Shown here: positions 6,914-14,635 of the stretch, in pieces
How the letters are laid out: every line of letters begins with the position of its first letter
Numbering within the stretch: the first letter of the stretch is position 1
Assembly (NCBI GenBank): GCA_947589225.1
Contig: CANQBC010000022.1
Location: 1-33,834, forward strand
Source of the DNA: an uncultured Oscillospiraceae bacterium
GTDB taxonomy: Bacteria > Bacillota > Clostridia > Oscillospirales > Oscillospiraceae
Direction: 5' to 3'
DNA: 33,834 bases
Notes under the pieces: generated by a model
What the model was told of the DNA's origin: nothing
Seen by the model: the letters and a program-made list of their open reading frames with translations, nothing else
The model's database searches: none
Program-made: the position numbers and the translations under genes

Positions 6914-6945
6914 TTGCTTATCCAGAGGGCTTCTCTTGCTTATCC
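6914..6945. repeat. Direct repeat over the queA stop: candidate attachment region
   Basis: TTGCTTATCC occurs at 6914-6923 and 6936-6945; the second copy contains the queA stop codon. It lies between the recombinase gene and queA, where the recombinase attachment site is expected. The core and the other end of the element cannot be seen, so this is a candidate only. The region 6803-6939 is AT-rich and holds no gene. Confidence 0.35.
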
Positions 6946-8043
6946 CTTCGGTTTATTATCTTCTTCCGAAATCGTTGAATTTCCGCGCTTTTTTTGATCC
7001 TCGTCTGATTTGTCCATCCCGCTTGCTATGAACATCGCATCCCCGAAGGAGAAAAATCTGTACCGCTCCCTGACGGCCTCCTCGTACGCCGCCAGCACGT
7101 GCTCACGGCCCGCCAGGGCCGACACCAGCATCACCAGGGTGCTCTCGGGCAGGTGGAAGTTGGTCACCAACGCGTCCACGCACTTAAACCGGTAGCCGGG
7201 GTAAATGAAAATATCCGTCCAGCCGGACGCGGGCACAAGCCTGCCGTTTTCATCCGCGAAGGACTCCAGCGTCCTGCAGGAGGTAGTGCCCACGGAGATC
7301 ACGCGCCCGCCGCGCTCTTTGGTGTCGTTGACGATCCGCGCCGCGTCCTCGGAGATCATGCAGAACTCCGCGTGCATGTCGTGCTCCTCGATGTCCTCCT
7401 CCTTCACGGGCCGGAAGGTCCCCAGCCCCACGTGGAGGGTGACGAAAGCCGTCTCCACGCCCCTGGCCCGGATAGCGTCCAACAGCTCCGGCGTGAAATG
7501 AAGCCCCGCCGTGGGCGCGGCGGCGGATCCCAGCTCCCGTGAATACACGGTCTGATACCGCTCGGCATCCTGTAGCTCCTCATGAATATATGGGGGCAGG
7601 GGCATCCTTCCCAGCCGTTCAAGGGTCTCCAGAAAGACGCCCTGATACGCGAAGCGAATGAGCCGGTTCCCCCCGTCCAGCACCTCCAGGATCTCCGCCT
7701 CCAGCTCCCCGCCGCCAAAGATAACCCTGTCGCCGGGGCGCGCCTTCCGTCCGGGACGCACCAGGCACTCCCAGCACTTATCCCCCTTGTCCGTGAGCAG
7801 CAGGATCTCCACCGCGCCGCCCGTGGGCCTGCGCCCGATGAGCCGCGCCGGAAGGACGCGGGAGTCATTGAGCACGAGGCAGTCGCCGGACTCCAGAAGC
7901 TCCGGCAGCTCGTAAAAATGCCGGTGGCTCGTCCTGCCCGTGACCTTATCCAGCACCATGAGGCGCGACGCGTCACGCCTCTCCAGCGGCGTTTGGGCAA
8001 TGAGCTCCTCTGGGAGCTCGTAATAAAAATCTGACGTTTTCAT
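6940..8043 (-). CDS. queA: S-adenosylmethionine:tRNA ribosyltransferase-isomerase
   Basis: QueA transfers and isomerises the ribosyl part of SAM onto preQ1 at tRNA position 34, making epoxyqueuosine. The protein begins [17 protein letters not shown] and contains [39 protein letters not shown] and [10 protein letters not shown], all diagnostic. It has 367 residues. The core ends at [12 protein letters not shown], where most homologues finish, and about 28 polar residues follow. This tail, AT-richer than the rest, may come from the insertion of the neighbouring element into the 3' end. It sits 18 nt downstream of the spoIID-like gene on the same strand. Confidence 0.95.
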   Translation of the reverse strand: MKTSDFYYELPEELIAQTPLERRDASRLMVLDKVTGRTSHRHFYELPELLESGDCLVLNDSRVLPARLIGRRPTGGAVEILLLTDKGDKCWECLVRPGRKARPGDRVIFGGGELEAEILEVLDGGNRLIRFAYQGVFLETLERLGRMPLPPYIHEELQDAERYQTVYSRELGSAAAPTAGLHFTPELLDAIRARGVETAFVTLHVGLGTFRPVKEEDIEEHDMHAEFCMISEDAARIVNDTKERGGRVISVGTTSCRTLESFADENGRLVPASGWTDIFIYPGYRFKCVDALVTNFHLPESTLVMLVSALAGREHVLAAYEEAVRERYRFFSFGDAMFIASGMDKSDEDQKKRGNSTISEEDNKPKG

Positions 8044-8061
8044 CGATCGTTCCGCCTTCGA

Positions 8062-9801
8062 TCACGCCGTGGCCGCCTGGGCGATAACCACGCCGGTGAA
8101 ATAGAAGGTCAAAATCTCCTTGCAAGTCTTGTTGTGGTTTTTTGCCATGGAGTAGGCCCCCCACTGGCTCATACCCACATTATGCCCCCATCCGGAGCCG
8201 GAGAATACAAAGAGCCCCTGGGCGTTGACGCCCACGGATCCGGCGGTGTTGGCCGCGCCGAATTCCAGCTTCTCCACGCTCCCCTTCCCCGTGACGGCGT
8301 ACAGATCCCCGGAGGGCAGCTCCTCCGCCGCGCCTCCGGAACCCACGGCGTAAGCGCCGGAGAGCCCGCCGTCCAGCACGCTCCCGCCGTTCACATACAC
8401 ATTGCCTGAGGACGCCTGCCCCAGGCCGTTCACGGAATAGCGTCGTGAGCGGCAGCCGGGATACCCGCGCACGTTGTCCTTCTCGGCGGTAAAACTCCTT
8501 CCGTTCGTGTCAACGAAGGTTATGCTCTTCACATTCCCAAGTGGCGTGAACACAAGCTTGATTTCCTTAATGTCCGAACAGTCCCTGCCTCTGGCTCTGA
8601 GTCTCTGGGCAAGCTGGCTTGGCGTGTAGCTCACAGTCCAATAGTAGTTTGAAATGGAAGCCGCCACGTCCTTTTCATAGGGATCCACCACGCCCTTTAG
8701 ATACGCCAAATTACTGCCCCACACGTTTTTCACATCCTCGGAGGCGCCGCCGTTGGAGGAGTAGTAGACCGTTTCGCACAGTTTCCCGTCGTACATCAGG
8801 TACTGTCCGGCGGTCTCGTCCACGGCCCTGTCGGAGTTGGCGGTGGCGCTCTTGGTGCCGTGGTAGGCCTGGCAGTCGGTAGTGTTGCAAATGTCGTATC
8901 CCAGCGTGCGATGCTTGGAAATGTTCGCCATCATGTAGGTCCTGGCACAGATGGCCTGGGCCTTCAGCGCCTCGAGGGGCCAGGAGGGGCTCATCTCGTA
9001 GCAGACCACGCCCTTGACGTAGTCCTCAATGTCCACATAGTTTACGGTGGTGATGAGCCCGCCGGTGTTGCGCAAAAACGCGAATCCCCCGTAATACACG
9101 CACTTCCTGTGCCAGGTCTGGGGTTTCGTCCCGTTGTTGGCGAAGGTGCGGATCGCCAGATTCCTGGAGGTCCCGCAGTCAAATTCAAGGAGTATCCTGT
9201 TGGTTCTCGTCTCCACCACCGTCACGGTGTAGGAAGAGCCGCTGTTGACGCTCCACCCGCCTCCCGCTTCCCCGGCGGCTGCCGCGGCGTCCTCCCGGGA
9301 GGTGTACTGCCCGCGCAGTACGATAAAGGAGCCATTTTCGTATCTCACAAACCCGTTCTCAAACTCCGCGGCCTTCCGGGCCGCCTCGTCGTATGTCCCG
9401 AAGCTCCCATCCAGCTTCAGATGGACACAGCCCACCACGATCCCGGAGGTTCCCTCCGTCTCGGCGTAAGCGTTAGCGTTGGAGTCATACGCCATGTTCC
9501 TGTCCATAAGGACGCTGATCTGCGCACATCCCACGATGCGGGCCCCGATGGACACAAACTCCCTGTTGGAATCATAGTAGCCCACCTCATAGCCGTCCCC
9601 CCTGCCGGAGACATATTCAAGATTGGCCGAGGGAAACGTCTTTTCCTTCGGACTCCCGTCGTCATAATATGTATAGATCCCCACCCTCACCGTCTGACAG
9701 GGCGGCGTGTATGTCTGGGCCGCCGTGCCCGCCGGGGCCAGCGCGGCGGACAGCGAAAGCGCCAGCGCCAGGGCAGCGATCATCTTAAACCTGTGCTTCA
9801 T
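8062..9801 (-). CDS. SpoIID/LytB-domain cell-wall protein
   Basis: 579 residues from the ATG at 9801 (GGAGG 8 nt upstream); a longer upstream frame lacks homology. A signal peptide is evident (MKHRFKMIAALALALSLSAA, then cleavage near TAAQ). A SPOR-like segment lies near residues 155-185 (FVRYENGSFIVLRGQYTSRE). The SpoIID domain follows: NYVDIEDYVKGVVCYEMSPS, WPLEALKAQAICARTY, YYSSNGGASEDV and the terminal GWGHNVGMSQWGAYSMA. Family members are lytic transglycosylases acting on denuded glycan during spore engulfment, or modifiers of amidase activity. The SPOR-like part suggests the second, broader role. It is exported and cotranscribed with queA. Confidence 0.9.
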   Translation of the reverse strand: MKHRFKMIAALALALSLSAALAPAGTAAQTYTPPCQTVRVGIYTYYDDGSPKEKTFPSANLEYVSGRGDGYEVGYYDSNREFVSIGARIVGCAQISVLMDRNMAYDSNANAYAETEGTSGIVVGCVHLKLDGSFGTYDEAARKAAEFENGFVRYENGSFIVLRGQYTSREDAAAAAGEAGGGWSVNSGSSYTVTVVETRTNRILLEFDCGTSRNLAIRTFANNGTKPQTWHRKCVYYGGFAFLRNTGGLITTVNYVDIEDYVKGVVCYEMSPSWPLEALKAQAICARTYMMANISKHRTLGYDICNTTDCQAYHGTKSATANSDRAVDETAGQYLMYDGKLCETVYYSSNGGASEDVKNVWGSNLAYLKGVVDPYEKDVAASISNYYWTVSYTPSQLAQRLRARGRDCSDIKEIKLVFTPLGNVKSITFVDTNGRSFTAEKDNVRGYPGCRSRRYSVNGLGQASSGNVYVNGGSVLDGGLSGAYAVGSGGAAEELPSGDLYAVTGKGSVEKLEFGAANTAGSVGVNAQGLFVFSGSGWGHNVGMSQWGAYSMAKNHNKTCKEILTFYFTGVVIAQAATA

Positions 9802-9842
9802 ATATTCCCTCCGAACCTCCGAGTGTAATTTATGTTTATTTA

Positions 9843-9993
9843 TCACGTTAAAACGTGAGAAAACCCGCTTTTTTTGAGAGATTTCACCGTTGACACGGCA
9901 TATATCCTGTGATAAAGTATCACATACCGTCTCACAAGGGGATCGAATCACTTATGTAAACTGCATTATACAACATTATTATTGTTTTGACTA
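9843..9993. promoter_or_regulatory. Divergent control region with two perfect palindromes
   Basis: The intergenic stretch between spoIID and asd holds two perfect palindromes: TCACGTTAAAACGTGA (9843-9858) and TGTGATA-AAG-TATCACA (9908-9924). A plus-strand TTGACA (9890-9895) lies 17 nt from TAAAGT (9913-9918), so the second palindrome covers that -10. On the minus strand TATAAT (9970-9965) with a weak TAGTCA at 17 nt could serve spoIID. These promoter calls are tentative; the palindromes are clear. Confidence 0.5.
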
Positions 9994-10081
9994 CCCCTTT
10001 TGACGTATTTTTTATTGTTTATTTTTTGGATGGGCCAAAACTGCGTTTTGGCCGCCAGATCTGACAATGGAGGCAGACAGT

Positions 10082-11164
10082 ATGAAAAAATACAAGGTCG
10101 GCGTCATCGGCGCCACCGGCATGGTGGGCCAGCGCTTTGTCACGCTTATCGCCGAGCACCCCTGGTTTGAGCTCACGGAGGTTGCCGCCAGCGCCCGCAG
10201 CGCCGGCAAACCCTATTCCGAGGCCGTTTCGGGCCGTTGGCTCATGACCTCGCCCGTCCCCGCGTGCGCCGCGGACCTGACCGTCAAGTGCGCCGAGACG
10301 GACATGGACGAGATTTGCGCCAATGTGGATTTCGTCTTTTCCGCCGTGGATATGAAAAAGGACGAAATTAAAGCTCTTGAGGAGGCATACGCAAAGCGCG
10401 AGTGCCCGGTTGTCTCCAACAACTCCGCCCATCGGTGGACCCCCGACGTACCCATGGTGGTGCCGGAAATAAACCCCGAGCACCTGGAGGTCATCCCCGC
10501 CCAGCGCAAGCGCCTGGGCACCTCTCGCGGCTTCATCGCCGTCAAGTCCAACTGCTCTCTCCAGAGCTACGTCCCCGCCCTGCATCCCTTAAAGGACGAG
10601 TTCGGCCTTGAGAAAGCCCTGGTCTGCACCTACCAGGCCATCTCCGGCGCGGGCAAGACCTTCGAGACCTTCCCGGACATTGTGGACAATGTGATCCCCT
10701 TCATCGGCGGCGAGGAGGAGAAGAGCGAGCAGGAGCCTCTGAAGCTCTGGGGCAAGGTGGAAAACGGCCAGATCGTCAAGGCCGCCTCCCCCTCCATCAC
10801 CGCCCAGTGCTTCCGCGTGGCATGCTCCGACGGCCACATGGCCGCGGTGTTCGCCTCCTTCGCCAAAAAGCCCACTATGGATGAAATCAAGGCCCGTTGG
10901 GCCGGCTTCTCCGCCCTGCCCCAGAAGCTCCAGCTCCCCTCCGCCCCCAAGCAGTTCATCCACTACTTTGAGGAGGACAACCGCCCCCAGACCAAGCTTG
11001 ACCGCAACCTGGAGCGCGGCATGGCCGTCAGCGTGGGCCGCCTGCGGGAGGACAGCCAATACGACTATAAATTTGTGTGCCTGAGCCACAACACCCTTCG
11101 CGGCGCCGCCGGCGGGGCCATCCTGCTGGCCGAGCTTCTCTGCGCTCAGGGATACATGGACTGA
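10082..11164 (+). CDS. asd: Aspartate-semialdehyde dehydrogenase
   Basis: NADPH-dependent reduction of aspartyl phosphate to the semialdehyde, the branch to lysine/diaminopimelate, threonine and methionine. 360 residues from the ATG at 10082 with GGAGG upstream. The Rossmann motif GVIGATGMVGQRF opens the protein, the active Cys is in VKSNCSLQ, the QAISGAGKTF segment follows and the catalytic His region is ACSDGHMAAVF. The SNCS context and length place it in the archaeal/fungal-like Asd group, which occurs in many Clostridia, rather than the E. coli group. It stands alone, with its own terminator. Confidence 0.95.
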   Translation: MKKYKVGVIGATGMVGQRFVTLIAEHPWFELTEVAASARSAGKPYSEAVSGRWLMTSPVPACAADLTVKCAETDMDEICANVDFVFSAVDMKKDEIKALEEAYAKRECPVVSNNSAHRWTPDVPMVVPEINPEHLEVIPAQRKRLGTSRGFIAVKSNCSLQSYVPALHPLKDEFGLEKALVCTYQAISGAGKTFETFPDIVDNVIPFIGGEEEKSEQEPLKLWGKVENGQIVKAASPSITAQCFRVACSDGHMAAVFASFAKKPTMDEIKARWAGFSALPQKLQLPSAPKQFIHYFEEDNRPQTKLDRNLERGMAVSVGRLREDSQYDYKFVCLSHNTLRGAAGGAILLAELLCAQGYMD

Positions 11165-11182
11165 AAACCGATACAATATGAC

Positions 11183-11221
11183 AAGGATGGTATGGCCCCG
11201 GCCATACCATCCTTCCTTTTT
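11183..11221 (+). terminator. Terminator of asd
   Basis: A perfect 13-bp stem AAGGATGGTATGG / CCATACCATCCTT with a CCCCGG loop is followed by CCTTTTT. It lies between convergent genes; the T-rich side serves asd. Confidence 0.9.
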
Positions 11222-11562
11222 CATTCTTTGATTTCACGAACCCCGCTCTTTTTCCCTCTTTTCGGCTCCGGCAATTGGTCTGCCATCGCCCGAAGAAGCC
11301 CTGTCAGGAATTCCCCGTCGTCAACCTCCTCCACCAGCAGCATCCCCTTCGCCCCTTCGTAGGGCGGCTCACAGGGAGCCCCCGGCATCCGTTCAGCCGC
11401 CGCCTTCACCGGCTTTACCAGCATCCGGTCGTCATAGATCCCGCCGACGATTTTCCCCTTGTAATAGAGGATATACTCCCCCATCATCGGCCGATAAGAA
11501 ACATCTTCCAGCCCCGACAGCTGCCCCAGAATAAAATCCAGATACTCCTTACTTGAAGCCAA
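11221..11562 (-). CDS. TfoX N-terminal domain protein
   Basis: 113 residues from a TTG start at 11562 (ASSKEYLDFILGQLSGL); GGAGG lies 7 nt upstream, whereas the GTG 6 nt earlier would overlap the ribosome binding site. The motif DVSYRPMMGEYILYYKGK, then GGIYDDRMLVKP, is typical of stand-alone TfoX-N proteins. Only the full-length proteobacterial TfoX/Sxy is known as a competence regulator; short forms like this have no settled role. The last residues are basic (PKRGKKSG). It follows a short remnant frame and the GNAT gene on the same strand. Confidence 0.8.
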   Translation of the reverse strand: MASSKEYLDFILGQLSGLEDVSYRPMMGEYILYYKGKIVGGIYDDRMLVKPVKAAAERMPGAPCEPPYEGAKGMLLVEEVDDGEFLTGLLRAMADQLPEPKRGKKSGVREIKE

Positions 11563-11578
11563 ATCCACACCTCCGCAA

Positions 11579-11704
11579 TTAGTATGATTCCTCCAGCAGA
11601 TCCTTCAGGATCCTTCCCCGGTTCGTGACGAACATTTTCACGATTTGATAGACCTGCGTGTCCTCGTACGCGCAGGGATGGATCTCTCCCCCGTATGAGC
11701 TTGA
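11579..11704 (-). pseudogene. Possible gene remnant before the TfoX-like gene
   Basis: Between the GNAT and TfoX genes, one frame reads as plausible coding sequence ending in YEDTQVYQIVK, MFVTNRGRIL and KDLLEESY before a stop at 11579. It has no upstream start and, further upstream, only reads the GNAT gene out of frame. I do not recognise the family. It could be the last 40 residues of a gene whose 5' part was deleted, or chance. Confidence 0.3.
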
Positions 11705-11744
11705 TGGCGTCACACCGTCTCGATCCCCCGCAGAAAGAGCCCGT

Positions 11745-12254
11745 TCATCTCGCCGTATCCAGCCATACACGTACCCGGCCCTCCGACGCCGGCTCCTCGA
11801 TCCCGCCGTTGGCCCTGGCCACGGCGCGGGAGGGTGCGTTTTCGGGGGCGACGGTGATGAGCGCGCGGTCGATGCCCCGCCTTCCCGCCTCAATAAGCAG
11901 GAGCCGCAGAAGCTCCTTCCCGTATCCCCTGCCCCGGTATCCCGGCGCCACGGCATAGCCGATGTGTCCGCCCCGCTTCCGCAGAGCGTCGGTGAGGAAG
12001 TGCCGGATCATCCCCGTCCCCACAGGCACACCGCCGTCGTAAAGCCAGTAGGTGGTCTGCGGGACCCTCCAGCCGTCCATGAGCCCGGTCATTCGGCTTT
12101 CCGCGTCCGCTTTTTCAAGCCAGCGCCCGTATTCCTCAAAGCTCAGGCCGTGGGCGGAGTTGGTAAACCCGTTTTCCTCCGCCGGGATGGCCTGAAGCAT
12201 CTCGTAAACGTCCTCCCCGTCCTCCGGGGACAGCCTTCTCAGCTCAATATTCAT
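11745..12254 (-). CDS. GNAT-family N-acetyltransferase
   Basis: 169 residues with the acetyl-CoA binding motif A (IGYAVAPGYRGRGYGKELLR) and the typical start MNIELRRLSPEDGEDVYEML. The TTYWLYDGGVPVGTGMIRH segment corresponds to strands 2-4 of the fold, as in YitI/YjaB-like acetyltransferases. The acceptor cannot be predicted. The ATG overlaps the stop of the broken VOC gene (ATGAATATTGA), so it was part of the GH13-VOC-GNAT transcript. Complete as far as can be seen. Confidence 0.85.
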   Translation of the reverse strand: MNIELRRLSPEDGEDVYEMLQAIPAEENGFTNSAHGLSFEEYGRWLEKADAESRMTGLMDGWRVPQTTYWLYDGGVPVGTGMIRHFLTDALRKRGGHIGYAVAPGYRGRGYGKELLRLLLIEAGRRGIDRALITVAPENAPSRAVARANGGIEEPASEGRVRVWLDTAR

Positions 12255-12385
12255 CCTCCATGCCTCTCGTGATCTCGATGGGGTTGCCGTCCGGGCCGGA
12301 GAAGGTGAAGTACCAAGAAGAGCTTTTCGTAAAAGTCCAGAGATCTGTCAAAATCCCGCGCCACGAGATAGATGGAACCCGTCAT
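12244..12385 (-). pseudogene. VOC/glyoxalase-fold gene with internal deletion
   Basis: The first 23 codons from the ATG at 12385 read MTGSIYLVARDFDRSLDFYE, then KLF, a standard VOC N-terminus. The last part, in another frame, reads SWYFTFSGPDGNPIEITRG and ends at 12244, a standard VOC C-terminus (DPxGNxIEI). The roughly 70-80 residues expected in between are absent, and the two ends are out of frame at about 12314-12320. It starts 2 nt after the GH13 stop. No functional product is expected. Confidence 0.75.
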
Positions 12386-12387
12386 GT

Positions 12388-13698
12388 TTACCCTTCCGTC
12401 CTCCAAAAATATACCGCGTACGGCGCAAGCTCGCTGCCGCCGCCAAAATCGTGGGCCTCCCCGGTGATCAAATCCACCCCGCGACCGGCGCGGGCGTCAA
12501 AGTGCGCCCACTGAATCTCCGAAGAGGCGTTGACGGCGACGATGACGCGCTCCCCCTCCCACTCCCGCTCAAAGACGAGAGATTTATTCTGGATCTGAAG
12601 GTTTCGGTACGTGCCGTCCCGGAGCGCCCTGCTCGAGGCTCTCGCCGCGGCAAGTCGCGCGATATAGGACGTGAGCTCATTCCACCGCGGGCCTTCCAGG
12701 GAGGGCCTCAGCGCCGCGTCCCCGTCGAACTTGCTCCCCTCCAGGCCCCATTCGCTGCCGTAATATACGCACGGCACCCCGGGCATCCCAAAGACGAGGC
12801 CCCAGGCCGGCTCCAGCTGATTTTTGTCCCGGAGCTTGGATGCGATGCGCTCCACGTCGTGGTTGTCCAGGAAGCTGAGCAGGTGCGCCCCCTTATAAAG
12901 CGTCCAGGGCTCCGGCCCGAACTGCCTGGCCAGGGAGTGGCCGATCTCAAAGAGGTTCATGTCGTTCATGCTGGACCACAGGCCCTTGTAGCACTCGTAA
13001 TTGGTCACCGAGTGGCACATCTCCCCGTTCATCCAGCGGTTGTAGTCCCCGTGAAGCGTCTCGCCCATGAGGACAAAATCCGGCTTGAGCCCGTTTGTGA
13101 AGCCCCGCAGGCGGCGCAGATACTCCGGCGGCAGGCAGTAGGCCACGTCCAGCCGCAGGCCATCGATGTCGAAGCGCTCCACCCAGCTTTTTATGGCGGC
13201 GAACTGGTGCTCCACCACCGCGTCGTTCCAGAGGTTCAGCTCCGGGAGCTCCTGATGTCCCTCCCAGCCCTTGTACCAAAAGCCGTCGTTATACCCCGTG
13301 TCGCCGTCAAAGCTCACCTGGAACCAGTCCTTATAGGGACTGTCCCAGCGGCGCTCCCGGAGGTCCCGGAACGCCCAGAAGCCGCGCCCCACGTGGTTGA
13401 GGACGGCGTCCAGCATCACCCGCAGCCCCGCCGCGTGAAAGGCGTCGCAGACCTCCCGCAGATCCTCCTCATCCCCCAGGCGGCAGTCCACGGTGAAATA
13501 GTCCCTGGTGTCGTACCCGTGCCTGTCGCTCTCAAAGAGGGGGTTGAGCAAAACGGCGGTAGCGCCGAGTTTTTTGATGTGCTCCGCCCAGCCGGAGAGC
13601 TTTTTTAACCTGTGTGCCAATACGCCGTCATTTTTCTCCGGCGCGCCGCAAAGCCCAAGGGGATAGATCTGATAAACGACAGCCTCGTCAAACCACAT
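12388..13698 (-). CDS. GH13 alpha-amylase-family enzyme, cytoplasmic
   Basis: About 436 residues from the ATG at 13698 (MWFDEAVVYQIYPLGLCGAP), chosen for GGAG 6 nt upstream and because the ATGs upstream lie in or next to a terminator hairpin. GH13 regions visible: DAVLNH, DGLRLDVAY (nucleophile Asp), MGETLHGDY (acid/base Glu) and SFLDNHDVERI (transition-state Asp). There is no signal peptide, so it acts on imported maltodextrins or similar alpha-glucosides in the cytoplasm. The C-terminal beta domain ends ELAPYAVYFWRTEG. It leads a transcript with the broken VOC and GNAT genes. Exact specificity cannot be set from sequence. Confidence 0.9.
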   Translation of the reverse strand: MWFDEAVVYQIYPLGLCGAPEKNDGVLAHRLKKLSGWAEHIKKLGATAVLLNPLFESDRHGYDTRDYFTVDCRLGDEEDLREVCDAFHAAGLRVMLDAVLNHVGRGFWAFRDLRERRWDSPYKDWFQVSFDGDTGYNDGFWYKGWEGHQELPELNLWNDAVVEHQFAAIKSWVERFDIDGLRLDVAYCLPPEYLRRLRGFTNGLKPDFVLMGETLHGDYNRWMNGEMCHSVTNYECYKGLWSSMNDMNLFEIGHSLARQFGPEPWTLYKGAHLLSFLDNHDVERIASKLRDKNQLEPAWGLVFGMPGVPCVYYGSEWGLEGSKFDGDAALRPSLEGPRWNELTSYIARLAAARASSRALRDGTYRNLQIQNKSLVFEREWEGERVIVAVNASSEIQWAHFDARAGRGVDLITGEAHDFGGGSELAPYAVYFWRTEG

Positions 13699-13718
13699 AT
13701 CGAACTCCATTCCGCCGC

Positions 13719-13746
13719 AAAAAAAGAGCGGCATTTATCACCGCTC
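13719..13746 (-). terminator. Terminator between the Spo0A-like and GH13 genes
   Basis: On the minus strand, GAGCGG pairs with CCGCTC across a short loop and is followed by seven T. It ends the Spo0A-like transcript. It also lies only about 20 nt before the GH13 start, so it could act as an attenuator. Confidence 0.75.
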
Positions 13747-13827
13747 CATTATACACCGTCATGCCCGTATTGTCAAAACGCCTCTATAAGGAAACCGCCG
13801 GCCGCCGGATGGCGGCCCGCCCGCGCG

Positions 13828-14547
13828 CTATTCTCCCTCGGCTCCCCGGAGCACTCCGGCCAACGCGCCCATAAGCGCCACATTGGTAGGTACTCTGTCC
13901 CACTCTCCGCCGAAAATCTGCATCCTGTTGTAGACCGGAGAATCCCTCCACACATTGGATACGGCAAAACGTATGCTCCGCTCCACGCTCGAAGCGCTCG
14001 CGGAAAACTCCTCGCCTATCCTTCCGTACAGCCTTGCCGGCATCTCCCCATTTTCCAGCCACAGCTCAATGCCACGGCGCAGATACTCTGTGCCCGCAAG
14101 CTCCCGGTCAAGGTAAAGGGCATCCGTCAGCACGTCCAGCGCTTCCGATCCCTTCACACTTCCCGACAAAACGGACACAAGTCTCTTCCGCTCCAGCGCG
14201 GCCTCGTTTATCTGAAGTACCATCGCCGGAACGCCGTCCGCCTTACCCAGAGCCCTGCATACGCCGACCTGTTCCGTGGCCAGCGGCAACTGATACTCCC
14301 CCAACGCCACCACCGCCGGCACAAGCTCCGTGGGAATACCCGAAAGCAGCCGCGTCACACCCTCGCCCGCCGGGTCGTCAAGGCCCACCGTCCACAAAAG
14401 CACCTCCGGCCCATGCCGGAGTATATGCTCCCTGACCCTCTCCGGCCTTCCGGCACCACCCACAGTCTCAATGCCATACTCCAGAAGCGCCTCGCCCGTA
14501 AGACGGCGAAACCAGTCGTTCCTGTCCACGATCACGATCTTGACCAT
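13828..14547 (-). CDS. Spo0A-like regulator with degenerate receiver
   Basis: 239 residues from the ATG at 14547 (GGGAGGGG just upstream). Residues 1-115 have a receiver-like fold (MVKIVIVDRNDWFRRLTGEA), and residues about 135-239 match the Spo0A DNA-binding domain, including SASASSVERSIRFAVSNVW and later VPTNVALMGALAG. Compared with Spo0A, the acidic pair is reduced to Asp8-Arg9, and the phosphoacceptor position in VLLWTVGLDDPAG is Thr53. Phosphorelay control as in Spo0A is therefore unlikely; it may be constitutive, ligand-controlled or controlled by partners. It stands alone between two terminators. The role in sporulation is inferred only from the DNA-binding domain. Confidence 0.8.
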   Translation of the reverse strand: MVKIVIVDRNDWFRRLTGEALLEYGIETVGGAGRPERVREHILRHGPEVLLWTVGLDDPAGEGVTRLLSGIPTELVPAVVALGEYQLPLATEQVGVCRALGKADGVPAMVLQINEAALERKRLVSVLSGSVKGSEALDVLTDALYLDRELAGTEYLRRGIELWLENGEMPARLYGRIGEEFSASASSVERSIRFAVSNVWRDSPVYNRMQIFGGEWDRVPTNVALMGALAGVLRGAEGE

Positions 14548-14592
14548 CTTATCCCCTCCCTGAGCCGAATTGCCATGTCTGCCAAACGCAAA

Positions 14593-14620
14593 TTCCGCCC
14601 GAACAGCTGTTCGGGCGGAA
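14593..14620 (-). terminator. 28-bp perfect palindrome after the EF-G-like gene
   Basis: Two 14-base arms (TTCCGCCCGAACAG and its exact complement) meet with no spacer just downstream of the EF-G-like stop. The minus strand continues AATTTGCGTTTG, so the T run is weak. A terminator is the likeliest reading; a protein-binding palindrome is possible. Confidence 0.65.
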
Positions 14621-14635
14621 TGAACACTATCGGGT

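Larger units (their letters stand above)
1..6945. mobile_element. One end of an integrated phage-like element
   Basis: The block holds phage-type genes: Cro-like and CI-like regulators, a Gp37/Gp68-family tail fragment, an RtcB fragment, small zinc-ribbon proteins and a large serine recombinase at its right edge. It ends against queA, an ordinary chromosomal gene. Base composition is visibly more AT-rich than to the right. No structural, packaging or conjugation genes are in view, so the element continues leftward out of the window or is a decayed remnant. Bases 1-132 hold no gene that I can support; they contain a GC-rich inverted repeat at 1-18, cut by the window start. The right boundary near 6914-6945 is inferred from recombinase position and a direct repeat, not proven. 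Confidence 0.75.
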
